Shown: positions 1 to 6,096 of the stretch, piece after piece
Layout: each line of letters begins with the position of its first letter
Numbering within the stretch: position 1 is the first letter of the stretch
From: DATBGS01 sp036557885
GTDB lineage: Bacteria; Chloroflexota; Ktedonobacteria; Ktedonobacterales; DATBGS01
Direction of reading: 5' to 3'
NCBI GenBank assembly: GCA_036557885.1
Contig: DATBGS010000118.1
Span: 1 to 8,214, forward strand
DNA length: 8,214 bases
Notes under the pieces: generated by a model
What the model saw: only the letters and a program-made list of their open reading frames with translations
Databases searched by the model: none
What the model was told of the DNA's origin: nothing
Made by a program: the position numbers and the translations under genes

Positions 1-1369
1 TCCCGTTGCTGCAATTAAAGGTGACGCTATCCGCCGAGAACGTCCCGTTGATCTTGGAGGCATCCGTAAAGGCGCCTTTCAGGTCTTGGAACGTGAACGG
101 CGTCTGGGCGGTGCAGAGGACGCCGTTGGAGAAGGCGCGGCGCCAACTGGTGACGCTCTCTTTATACTCCAGTTGCCCGCCTTTATAGGTGCCGGTGCAG
201 TTGAAGATGATCGTGTCCTGGTAGGTGACGCCGCCGCCCGCATCGCCTCCGCCGGTTTGGGGCTGGCCGGTGTCGTATTTCATATCGCAGACAACAGCAT
301 TATTCGGATTGCCCGGCGAGTTGACGCTCAGGCCGTCCTGAAAGGTGTTAAACGTCTCGCCCGTCGTGGCGTCTTTGGGGCTGACGGTAATCGCCAGGCT
401 GAAAGTGGCGCTGTCCGTTGGCGCACCGTTCGGGCCGGGGGTGCCCGCGTCGCCCTGAGCCACAATCTGGAGCAGAATCCCCGCCAGCGTCGCGTAATCG
501 CTGGCGTCTCTGGCGGTCAGCGTGTGCGAGCCAAGGTTCCAGTCGGCGGTGACGGTCAAGGTCGCCTGCACGTTGCCATCACTATCGCTCTGCACCAGCG
601 ATGCGCCTGGCGCGGGCTGGCTATCCAGCAGGAAGGTGATGGAGGAGTTGGAGGAGAATTTTTGCCCGCTGACATGGAAGGCGGTGCTGGTGGAACCCAC
701 GAGGGTTGAGCCAACTTTAAAGTCGCTGGTGACGGTAATCACCGGCTTGGGGCGGCTGAGCAGGTAATAGGCGATGCCACCGCCCACAGCCGCCACCAGC
801 ACGACTGCCGCGACGACGATCAGTGCCACCTTTGACCCTCCTGAACGCTGCTGCGTGGGAGGGGTCATCACCCCTGGAGGCGCAAAGCCTCCTCCGGTGA
901 AGCCGATCTGGGGCTGGCTGCCCGGAAAGCCGGGCTGGGGCTGGCTGCCAGGGAACCCTATGGGCGGCGTGCTCCCCGGATAGGCAGGCTGAGAGGGGCT
1001 GCCTGGATAGGCGGCCTGCATCGTCGGCGGATACCCCGCTGCTGGCTGACTGCCGGGATACGCTGGCTGCGAACTGGAATATCCTGGCGGAGTGCTTCCG
1101 GGATAGCCCGGCGCTGGGGTTGGGTCGGAAGGATAGAGGGAACCCGCGACGGTGGGCGCGTTTCCGATTCCAGGCGTGTTGCTATAGTACGTCTGCGGCT
1201 GGCTTCCCGCGCCATAGCCGCCCCCTGGCACGCCAAAAGATTCTGCGGCAGCGGGGGCGCCCGGTTGCGGGCCTGCGTTGGTGAGCGTCAGTCCGCAGTT
1301 GCCGCAGGTGGCGGCGCCGGGGGCCACCGGGTTCTGGCAGCGCGGACAACGTTGATATGATGGATACAT
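1..1369 (-). CDS. Zinc-ribbon, single-TM, Ig-like surface protein (C-terminus cut by window edge)
   Basis: The frame is open from an ATG at 1367-1369 to the left edge (456 codons seen). By comparison with its complete paralogue at 1527-2915, roughly 20 residues are missing. A Shine-Dalgarno AAGGAG (complement of 1380-1385) lies 10 nt before the ATG. Order of parts: a zinc ribbon with Cys 8, 11, 22 and 25 (CPRC...CGNC); a Pro/Gly/Tyr/Ser/Gln-rich linker, about 31-178, with AYPGSQP and GFPGSQPQ repeats; one hydrophobic membrane segment, about 181-203; an Ig-like beta domain, about 209-300 (ITVTS..., SGQKFSSNSSITFLLDSQP, GSHTLTARDA); and a C-terminal domain with four cysteines matching those of the paralogue. 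The inferred topology is zinc ribbon and linker in the cytoplasm, Ig-like and C-terminal parts outside. The ribbon probably serves interaction rather than catalysis. No enzyme motif is visible. The domain layout is clear; the function is unknown. Confidence 0.88.
   Translation of the reverse strand, partial: MYPSYQRCPRCQNPVAPGAATCGNCGLTLTNAGPQPGAPAAAESFGVPGGGYGAGSQPQTYYSNTPGIGNAPTVAGSLYPSDPTPAPGYPGSTPPGYSSSQPAYPGSQPAAGYPPTMQAAYPGSPSQPAYPGSTPPIGFPGSQPQPGFPGSQPQIGFTGGGFAPPGVMTPPTQQRSGGSKVALIVVAAVVLVAAVGGGIAYYLLSRPKPVITVTSDFKVGSTLVGSTSTAFHVSGQKFSSNSSITFLLDSQPAPGASLVQSDSDGNVQATLTVTADWNLGSHTLTARDASDYATLAGILLQIVAQGDAGTPGPNGAPTDSATFSLAITVSPKDATTGETFNTFQDGLSVNSPGNPNNAVVCDMKYDTGQPQTGGGDAGGGVTYQDTIIFNCTGTYKGGQLEYKESVTSWRRAFSNGVLCTAQTPFTFQDLKGAFTDASKINGTFSADSVTFNCSNG
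905..958 (-). repeat. 27-bp tandem coding repeat in the Pro/Gly-rich linker
   Basis: Two adjacent 27-bp units (958-932 and 931-905 on the minus strand) encode GFPGSQPQP and GFPGSQPQI. Degenerate AYPGS units surround them. The in-frame unit length suggests the disordered linker grows and shrinks by repeat slippage without breaking the protein. Confidence 0.7.
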
Positions 1370-1423
1370 AGCAATCAATCTCCTTGAAATCCGCTGGCAG
1401 GGCGGCACAAACGAAAACATCCC

Positions 1424-1444
1424 TGACCAGCATCATGCTGGTCA
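1424..1444. promoter_or_regulatory. Perfect 21-bp palindrome, likely operator
   Basis: The arms TGACCAGCAT (1424-1433) and ATGCTGGTCA (1435-1444) are perfect complements around a single central base, C1434. The near-zero spacer fits a dimeric repressor site better than an RNA hairpin. It lies directly downstream of a candidate minus-strand -10 box (1445-1450), so it would overlap the transcription start of the gene beginning at 1369. It could instead act as a terminator for the upstream paralogue, because the minus strand continues with GGGATGTTTTCG; that T tract is weak. Confidence 0.45.
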
Positions 1445-1473
1445 AGGATAACATAGCCTTGTTCTTCAGGCAA
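1445..1473 (-). promoter_or_regulatory. Candidate sigma70-type promoter for the downstream zinc-ribbon gene
   Basis: On the minus strand, TTGCCT (complement of 1468-1473) is followed after 17 bp by TATCCT (complement of 1445-1450). The -10 box matches consensus at four of six bases. The start of transcription would fall inside the palindrome at 1424-1444, about 70 nt before the ATG. The match is modest; co-transcription with the upstream paralogue is also possible. Confidence 0.3.
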
Positions 1474-1495
1474 GAGAGAGCATCGGCTCATCTCT
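1473..1495 (-). terminator. Stem-loop downstream of the upstream zinc-ribbon gene
   Basis: AGAGAGAGC without a break (1473-1481) pairs with GCTC (1486-1489) and TCTCT (1491-1495), with A1490 bulged and a four-base loop. This makes nine pairs about 30 nt past the stop codon of the gene ending at 1527. There is no good T tract on the minus strand, so efficient intrinsic termination is doubtful. It may only protect the mRNA 3' end. Confidence 0.3.
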
Positions 1496-1526
1496 CAGAC
1501 AAACTGACAGACGAGCCGAGCACCTG

Positions 1527-2915
1527 CTAACCAGCAAGCGTACCAGTCCAGGTGGCGCTATCAGCCTTGAAGACCAGTGTATCGCCCTGGTAGGTGCAAT
1601 CAGGGAAGGTGATAGAATCCGCCGTCCAGGTGCCGCTCGCCGTCGTTGCGTCGCTGAAGTCACCCACATACACTTCCTCATTGTAGGGGGTGGTGGCGTG
1701 GCACTTGGTGCCGTTGTCGAAGTCAAACTCCGCCTGAGTAGCGATCTCCTGGTAGTTGATGTGCCCGTTCGCGTAGGTGCCCTTGCACTGATACATCACC
1801 AGTTCGGTATACTGCGTGTCCTGGTTAAACGTTCCGGTGAGGCTGTGCTGTGCCCCGTCATCGCGCGGCTGGCAGATTGTGCCGCCGTTGTCGTCCTTGG
1901 GGGTAAAGACCAGCGTCCTGCTCAGTGTGAAGCCGCCTGAGAAGGTGACGGTCGCGTTGATGGTGAAGGTTTGCGACGAATTGGTTGGCGCTCCGTTTGG
2001 CCCAGGCGTTTTGCTAAATCCAGGCTTGACAATTTCGATAGGGATGTTGGCCTGGGTCACATAATCCTTGGCATCCTTAGCGGTCAGCTTGTGCGAGCCT
2101 ACAGACCAGTCTTTGGAGACTTTCAGCTCGGTGGTGACATTGCCGTTGCTATCGCTCTGCACCACTGCGGACCCTGGGGCGGTCTGCCCATCCAGCAGGA
2201 AGGTGATGCTGGAGTTGGCAGAGAATTTTTGCCCTTTGACCTGGAGCGAGGTGCCATCGGCGCCCACCGGGGTCGAGCCATCATTGTAGGTGCTGGTGAC
2301 GGTGATGGTGGGCTTGGGACGCGACAGCAAGTAATAGGCCACGCCTCCGCCACCGGCGGCCAGCACCACCAGAACCGCGACGATGATCAACGCGATTTTT
2401 TTCCCGCCGCCCCCTGATGGTGGCTGCTGCGGGGTCGTGAAGGATGGCCCAAAGCCTCCGCCGGGGAAGCCGCCCTGTGGCTGGCTGCCAGGATAGGCGG
2501 GCGCGCTCCCAGGGTACGCCGGTGGCGGTGGCATGCTGCCTGGGTAGGCTGATGGGCCAGACGACGGATAGGCCGCCTGCATCGTCTGGGGATAATTCCC
2601 CTGTGGCTGGCTGCCGGGATAGCCTGCGCCTGGCGGCGGTGGCGGTGGCTCTGGCGAATAGGCTGAGCCGATGGACGTTGGCGCGCTGCCCATCCCGCCG
2701 GGCGAATTGTAGTACGTTGGCGGTGGGTTGGCGTTGTAGTTTCCTGCCCCGCCCGCGTAGGGATCAGACGACGGGAGTGTTCCATATGACGCGCCCGGCG
2801 GTGGCCCGTAGGGAGAGGATGACGCTGTTAGCGACTGCCCACAGTTTCCGCAGGTGGTGGCGCCAGGGGCAACCGGACTCTGGCAGCGTGGGCAAGTCTG
2901 AGTGGATGGATACAT
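1527..2915 (-). CDS. Zinc-ribbon, single-TM, Ig-like surface protein (complete paralogue)
   Basis: 462 residues. I chose the ATG at 2913-2915. There the protein begins MYPS...CPRCQ.PVAPGA.TCGNCG like its paralogue, and a strong AAGGAGG (complement of 2928-2934) lies about 12 nt upstream. The frame extends 22 codons further up, but that part contains the ribosome-binding site. Order of parts: zinc ribbon (Cys 8, 11, 22, 25); disordered Pro/Gly/Tyr/Ser linker, about 31-170, with PPPPPPG and AYPGS repeats; basic GGKK followed by a membrane helix, about 173-197; Ig-like domain, about 202-296 (GQKFSANSSITFLLDGQTAP, GSHKLTAKDA); Asn/Thr-rich C-terminal beta domain with Cys 348, 377, 405 and 440. 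All four of these cysteines are present in the paralogue, which suggests two disulfides outside the cell. It is a tandem duplicate of the gene at 1-1369. Possible roles are envelope sensing or adhesion; neither is shown. Confidence 0.93.
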   Translation of the reverse strand: MYPSTQTCPRCQSPVAPGATTCGNCGQSLTASSSPYGPPPGASYGTLPSSDPYAGGAGNYNANPPPTYYNSPGGMGSAPTSIGSAYSPEPPPPPPGAGYPGSQPQGNYPQTMQAAYPSSGPSAYPGSMPPPPAYPGSAPAYPGSQPQGGFPGGGFGPSFTTPQQPPSGGGGKKIALIIVAVLVVLAAGGGGVAYYLLSRPKPTITVTSTYNDGSTPVGADGTSLQVKGQKFSANSSITFLLDGQTAPGSAVVQSDSNGNVTTELKVSKDWSVGSHKLTAKDAKDYVTQANIPIEIVKPGFSKTPGPNGAPTNSSQTFTINATVTFSGGFTLSRTLVFTPKDDNGGTICQPRDDGAQHSLTGTFNQDTQYTELVMYQCKGTYANGHINYQEIATQAEFDFDNGTKCHATTPYNEEVYVGDFSDATTASGTWTADSITFPDCTYQGDTLVFKADSATWTGTLAG

Positions 2916-2993
2916 GGCTGAATGTGCCCTCCTTAGTATGGGCAGAGTAATGTCAAAAATACCGTCTGGTATGGCGAACACGCGCTCTAGTTC

Positions 2994-3022
2994 AGCATAG
3001 CATGCTTTGCCTTCGCATACAA
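2994..3022 (-). promoter_or_regulatory. Candidate promoter of the upstream zinc-ribbon gene
   Basis: On the minus strand, TTGTAT (complement of 3017-3022) and TATGCT (complement of 2994-2999) are spaced 17 bp apart. A small inverted repeat AGCAT-GCT-ATGCT overlaps the -10 region and could be an operator. The right end of the IS element lies only about 27 bp upstream of the -35 box, so the insertion left the core promoter intact but displaced everything upstream. The match to consensus is moderate. Confidence 0.4.
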
Positions 3023-3033
3023 GATAATTGCTT

Positions 3034-3190
3034 CACATTTTTCGGTTCTTTGACACTCCCCCGCCTAAAGGCAGGGGGATTCTTCGTTCATCCAGCCCGC
3101 TTGCGACGTGCCCTGGCGAACACGTTCGTAGAGGCGGTCTGTCCCGAAGCGTTCTGTTCTGGCGTCCCAGAACCCGTTTCCGTCTGCCCG
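3034..3190 (-). ncRNA. Predicted TnpB guide RNA (omega RNA / reRNA), extent approximate
   Basis: In IS200/IS605 elements, TnpB is known to use a guide RNA made from the tnpB 3' end and the element's right end, with the guide read from the flanking DNA. Here the scaffold would cover the last part of tnpB and the right-end hairpin (3058-3078). It would stop at TCAA (complement of 3050-3053) and be followed by a guide of roughly 16 nt (3034-3049). The 5' limit is a guess by analogy. The hairpin and end are seen; the RNA itself is inferred. Confidence 0.4.
3058..3078 (-). repeat. IS right-end hairpin with bulged base
   Basis: CCCCC (3058-3062) plus GCC (3063-3065) pairs with GGC (3070-3072) plus GGGGG (3074-3078), with position 3073 bulged (a T on the minus strand) and a TAAA-type loop. 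Foot-printed hairpins of this shape are what TnpA dimers bind in single-stranded DNA. It also forms the 3' part of the predicted TnpB guide-RNA scaffold. Confidence 0.85.
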
Positions 3191-4344
3191 GCGGTACGGC
3201 TGTGCCCTGCGCTCGCAGGGTGGGAGGCTAGCCACGTCAGGCCAGCCATGAGAATGTTCAGCGCAGCGTTCCAATCCCGATCTAGCATCAACCCACAGGA
3301 AGGACAGATATGGGTTCGCATCGAAAGCGACTTCTTCACCCGGAAGCCACAACCCGAACAATCCTGCGTGGTGAACCGAGGCGAGACGGCCACCACTGGA
3401 ATGCCATGCAGCGCCCCATAGTAGCGCAGCCAGGAAAGGAACAGCCCCCAACTGGCATCGCTGATGGACTTTGCCAGATGGTGATTTTTGACCAGATGGG
3501 CCATCTTCAAGTCTTCGTAGGCAATGAAATCGCTAGATTTCACCAACGCACTTGCCGTCTTTGCGGCAAAGTCTTTACGCTGCCTGCTGACTTTCAGATA
3601 CCCTTTTGCCAGGCGTTTGATCGCCTTCTTGCGATTCTTGCTCCCCTTCTTTTTCCGGTCCTTGCGCCGATGGAGGCGCTTGAGCTGCTTTTCCGCCTTG
3701 CGCAGATAGCGGGGGTTGGCAACGGTGGCACCCTCGGAGTCCGTGTAGAAGGACTTCAAGCCCACGTCAATGCCCACCTGTTTGCCAGTGGGCGCATGGG
3801 GTAGACTCCGCTCCGCTTTCACCGCAAACTGGACGTAGTACCCATCGGCTCGTTTCACCAAACGCACCCGCTTGATCTGCCCAATGGGGAAGGTAGCAAT
3901 GGGGCGTGCCTTCTTGCGCGTGGGGTTGGCCCCAATCAAGCGCACCGTGCCAATGCCCATCCCATCGGTGAAGGTGAGTCGCTGCCCATCCGGTTCCATC
4001 CGCCAGCCGGTTTGCTTATACTCCACGCTGCGGTTATTATGCTGAAACTGGGGATAGCCCTTCTTACCGGGTTTCTTCTCCCGGCAGTTCTTGTAGAAGC
4101 GGGCAATGGAGAGCCAGGCGCGATCAGCACTGGTCTGCCGAGCCTGGGAGTTGAGACGGGCGGCAAAGGGATGCTCGCGGGCTACCTGAGCGCAGTAGAC
4201 TTGCAAGGTGTTATCGCCAATCCCGCGCCCATCCATCCAGAGGCGCAGACACTTATTGCGAATGAATTGCGTGGTCCGAATCGCCTCATCTATCGCGGTC
4301 TGTTGTGCTTTATTGGCTCTCAGCTTGTAGTCCAGAATCAGCAT
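3088..4344 (-). CDS. tnpB: TnpB, RNA-guided RuvC-like endonuclease of IS200/IS605
   Basis: 418 residues, about the length of characterised TnpB proteins. The N-terminal OrfB-type domain (about 1-180) includes the usual TQFIRNKCLRLW helix. A split RuvC nuclease follows: motif I GIDVGLK with Asp193, motif II IAYEDL with Glu277, motif III DRDWNAALNI with Asp355/Asp357. Between II and III is a four-cysteine zinc finger (Cys 329, 332, 347, 350). A Lys/Arg-rich helix (215-260) is the expected nucleic-acid contact. All catalytic residues are present, so the enzyme is probably active: a guide-RNA-directed nuclease that helps the element persist at donor sites. The ATG lies 8 nt past the tnpA stop, with a weak AGAGG 5 nt before it, implying translational coupling. 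About 50 residues follow motif III. This tail is Ser/Thr/Gly/Gln-rich, ends in a basic ARARRKRAG, and overlaps the predicted guide-RNA gene. Confidence 0.96.
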   Translation of the reverse strand: MLILDYKLRANKAQQTAIDEAIRTTQFIRNKCLRLWMDGRGIGDNTLQVYCAQVAREHPFAARLNSQARQTSADRAWLSIARFYKNCREKKPGKKGYPQFQHNNRSVEYKQTGWRMEPDGQRLTFTDGMGIGTVRLIGANPTRKKARPIATFPIGQIKRVRLVKRADGYYVQFAVKAERSLPHAPTGKQVGIDVGLKSFYTDSEGATVANPRYLRKAEKQLKRLHRRKDRKKKGSKNRKKAIKRLAKGYLKVSRQRKDFAAKTASALVKSSDFIAYEDLKMAHLVKNHHLAKSISDASWGLFLSWLRYYGALHGIPVVAVSPRFTTQDCSGCGFRVKKSLSMRTHICPSCGLMLDRDWNAALNILMAGLTWLASHPASAGHSRTAGQTETGSGTPEQNASGQTASTNVFARARRKRAG

Positions 4345-4352
4345 GTCTGCCT

Positions 4353-4742
4353 CTATGCCTTGGATTGCTGCTCAATGTACTTTTGGATGATTTCCTGGCT
4401 CACATTGCCCGCAGTGGATACGAATATCGAGCGCGTCCAGAGCGAGGGCATTTTCTTCAGATGAGGAAACTCTTCTCTGAGCAGGTACGAACTGCGCCCC
4501 TTCATCAGCCGGGGAATATCGGTAGGCAGGGTATAGGGATTGGAGCGAATGAAGAGATGCACATGATCGGGTTGAATAGCCAGGCGAATGATGGTCCAGT
4601 CGTGTTCCTCTGCGACCTGCTCCATGATCGTTTTGAGGCGGTCATGGAGAGGGCCAACCAACAACTTCCGGCGCCGCTTGGGACACCAGACGAAGTGGTA
4701 CACGACCAGATGGACGCTGTGATGTTCATGTGCATAATCCAT
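4353..4742 (-). CDS. tnpA: TnpA, Y1 HUH single-strand transposase of IS200/IS605
   Basis: 129 residues from the ATG at 4740-4742, typical for the family. The HUH metal-binding motif is His60-Val-His62 (in QPDHVHLFI). The catalytic tyrosine is Tyr122 in IIQKYIEQQ near the C-terminus. Conserved blocks VVYHFVWCPKRRRKLL, LMKGRSSYLLREEFP and PSLWTRSIFVSTAG are intact. The protein cuts and rejoins single-stranded element ends as a dimer, recognising the terminal hairpins. The frame is open 35 codons further upstream, but the family N-terminus begins at MDYAHEHHSVHLVVYHF, so I use the internal ATG. No Shine-Dalgarno is visible. A promoter-like pair ends six bases before the ATG, suggesting a leaderless message. 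Confidence 0.96.
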   Translation of the reverse strand: MDYAHEHHSVHLVVYHFVWCPKRRRKLLVGPLHDRLKTIMEQVAEEHDWTIIRLAIQPDHVHLFIRSNPYTLPTDIPRLMKGRSSYLLREEFPHLKKMPSLWTRSIFVSTAGNVSQEIIQKYIEQQSKA

Positions 4743-4748
4743 GTTGAT

Positions 4749-4778
4749 AGTATAGCACAACGATACGGAAGAAGCCAA
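4749..4778 (-). promoter_or_regulatory. Candidate tnpA promoter giving a leaderless transcript
   Basis: On the minus strand TTGGCT (complement of 4773-4778) and TATACT (complement of 4749-4754) are separated by 18 bp. Only six bases separate the -10 box from the tnpA ATG, so RNA should start at or next to the start codon. That agrees with the missing ribosome-binding site. Weak leaderless expression would suit a transposase kept at low level. Confidence 0.45.
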
Positions 4779-4800
4779 GCGGTAGGCAGCCAGTTGAGCG

Positions 4801-4812
4801 ACCATTTGTGGT
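4801..4812 (-). repeat. Candidate IS left-end hairpin
   Basis: ACCA (4801-4804) and TGGT (4809-4812) form a four-pair stem with a four-base loop. On the minus strand AAAG lies one base 5' of the hairpin foot, as in IS608 left ends. The stem is short, so this is tentative. Confidence 0.4.
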
Positions 4813-4863
4813 ACTTTAGTCCTAACCGGCCCCTGAAGTTGTGGCACGCCAGGGTAAGAGAAA

Positions 4864-4901
4864 GCCCGCGATTACGAAGAAAGAAGAAAGGTTTCGCGGG
4901 C
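4864..4901 (-). terminator. Stem-loop beside the IS left end, possible terminator
   Basis: GCCCGCGA (4864-4871) and TCGCGGGC (4894-4901) are perfect 8-bp arms around a 22-nt purine-rich spacer. On the minus strand the stem is followed by TTTCTCTTAC, a fair T-rich tract, and the candidate IS insertion point is right after it. No minus-strand gene is seen upstream, so its original role is unclear. It may insulate the region between the divergent genes. Confidence 0.4.
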
Positions 4902-4968
4902 GCGAACAGCAAGCGGGGACTATGCCTCTGGCGTACTCCCCCGTTCTGGCTAGCAAGCCGGAAAATCC

Positions 4969-4997
4969 TTGCGGTCTTTTGGGAGCACAGCTATAAT
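4969..4997 (+). promoter_or_regulatory. Sigma70-type promoter for the membrane protein gene
   Basis: TTGCGG (4969-4974), a 17-bp spacer and a perfect TATAAT (4992-4997). The predicted start near 5004 gives a leader of about 113 nt before the ATG at 5117. It is the only good plus-strand promoter before that gene. Confidence 0.6.
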
Positions 4998-5116
4998 CCA
5001 GACGCGGTGATGTCATACAACGATACCTTGCACACCAAAAGATGTGCTATTGTTAAGAGGACACACATCGCACACAACAATGTTTGCCACCCATGTGGCC
5101 TAGCGGAGGAAAGCGA

Positions 5117-6094
5117 ATGGCAAGGCGCAGCAGTGCTAAGGGCCAATCACGGAACGCGCAGCAGAGCAAGGCGCGCCGTGTCCTGGGTTTTCTGCTCGGA
5201 CTCATTAATCCTTTACATGACCCCAGCCTGACGGTGGCAATCATCCTTACCTTTATTGAGGAAGTTGGCTCAGGTCATTCGGTTCCGCGTATGGGGCTGG
5301 TGCTGGCCCTGAACTGGATTGCGGTGAAGGCCGTTGTCTGGTTGGCAGTGAACTTTGCCTTTGCTTCGGCGTTTCTGATGCGCAAGGGCTGGTGGGCGCT
5401 GCATAATCCGAAGCTGGCCTGGCGCGTGCTGGACGCGCTGGGAACCGAGGATATTATCGTTGGGCCAATCCGCGAACTGCTCAGCCAGGAAGCGATGGAG
5501 CAGGGTGGGATGATGGGCGCGCTGCCCGCGCTGGGCAGTTTGACCGGCGCCATGCCCAGGCTGCCGCAGCCACAGCAGCAGTATATTGATCAGCCGATGT
5601 ATGATGACCGGCGGGATGCCCGCGCAACGGAAGAGATCAATCGCCTGCGCGAGGCGGTGGCGACCTATGCCCGCCTGATGGCCGATTGGTCGGCTTTTAC
5701 CGATGAGAAATGGCGCACGATCAGCGATAGCCAGCTTGGATGGAAGGCGCTGCGCGGACGCTGGGGCAGTTGGGACGAGATTTACGGGGAGAACTACGCG
5801 GCGCGTACCTCCGACCCGCTGGCGGCGCAGGCCGCGCAAGCCGCTGCGGAGGCGACACAGCGCCGCTTTGAGAATGCCCGCGAGCGTGGCTCGGCGGCCT
5901 CGGCGGTGGCCTGTTTCTTGCGCGATCTGGATACGCTGCGCCATAGCCTGGAGATGCTGGAGCTTCCTGAAGACCTGCAACTCAATAACTTTGCCAGCAG
6001 CGGCATTCTCTCCGGGTCTGGGATACGTGGCAACACGAATGGCCGCACGCCGCTGATTCGTCGGCCCGCGCAGATGTTTGTGGATGCCGAGTAA
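5117..6094 (+). CDS. Membrane protein of unknown function
   Basis: 325 residues. I chose the ATG at 5117 because GGAGG lies seven bases upstream and the protein then begins with a basic, probably cytoplasmic stretch (MARRSSAKGQSR...). An upstream TTG (5084) and ATG (5093) in frame lack a ribosome-binding site. Parts: basic N-terminus (1-21); moderately hydrophobic segment or segments (22-48); a strong membrane helix or hairpin, about 60-88 (LVLALNWIAVKAVVWLAVNF); a Met/Gly/Pro/Gln-rich linker (129-163); a charged helical region (168-192); an Ala/Gln-rich helix with coiled-coil character (234-262); and a polar tail. No catalytic motif or family was recognised. It precedes hisC in the same orientation, separated by a hairpin. 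The sequence gives no link to histidine synthesis. Confidence 0.88.
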   Translation: MARRSSAKGQSRNAQQSKARRVLGFLLGLINPLHDPSLTVAIILTFIEEVGSGHSVPRMGLVLALNWIAVKAVVWLAVNFAFASAFLMRKGWWALHNPKLAWRVLDALGTEDIIVGPIRELLSQEAMEQGGMMGALPALGSLTGAMPRLPQPQQQYIDQPMYDDRRDARATEEINRLREAVATYARLMADWSAFTDEKWRTISDSQLGWKALRGRWGSWDEIYGENYAARTSDPLAAQAAQAAAEATQRRFENARERGSAASAVACFLRDLDTLRHSLEMLELPEDLQLNNFASSGILSGSGIRGNTNGRTPLIRRPAQMFVDAE

Positions 6095-6096
6095 GA

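Larger units (their letters stand above)
3050..4853 (-). mobile_element. IS200/IS605-family insertion sequence (tnpA + tnpB)
   Basis: An apparently complete element oriented on the minus strand: left end, tnpA, tnpB, right end. The right end is well defined. A GAAT tetranucleotide (complement of 3079-3082) abuts a hairpin with one bulged base, followed by TCAA (complement of 3050-3053). GAAT/TCAA are the right guide and cleavage sequences known from IS608. At the left end an AAAG (complement of 4814-4817, the IS608-type left guide) lies one base 5' of a small hairpin ACCA-CAAA-TGGT (4801-4812). A TTAC (complement of 4854-4857) is a candidate left target flank, which would put the left boundary at 4853. 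It is about 36 nt from AAAG, farther than I would expect, so the left boundary is uncertain. Members of this family make no target duplication and have no terminal inverted repeats; none were found. Confidence 0.82.

Noticed and set aside
86..709. Plus-strand frame of 207 codons
   Set aside because: Antisense to the zinc-ribbon gene. The minus strand has a coherent domain order and a ribosome-binding site; this frame has low-complexity, family-less content.
1971..2417. Plus-strand frame of 148 codons
   Set aside because: Antisense to the complete zinc-ribbon gene; a mirror of its codon bias.
2959..2973. ATACC-AGAC-GGTAT plus T run on the minus strand as an attenuator of the complete zinc-ribbon gene
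   Set aside because: Only five base pairs, two of them G-C; too weak to claim.
3088..4344. TnpB as a Cas12-type CRISPR effector
   Set aside because: Size, adjacent tnpA and IS ends show an IS200/IS605 TnpB. No CRISPR repeats or cas genes are present.
4757..5026. Ten-base direct repeat ACAACGATAC at 4757-4766 and 5017-5026 as possible IS boundaries or target duplication
   Set aside because: This family makes no target duplication, no hairpin or cleavage motif accompanies the repeat, and one copy lies inside the tnpA promoter. Probably chance.
4305..5231. Plus-strand frame of 308 codons
   Set aside because: Runs antisense through tnpA, whose HUH and tyrosine motifs are clear, then through the promoter and the start of the next gene. 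No ribosome-binding site or recognisable domain.
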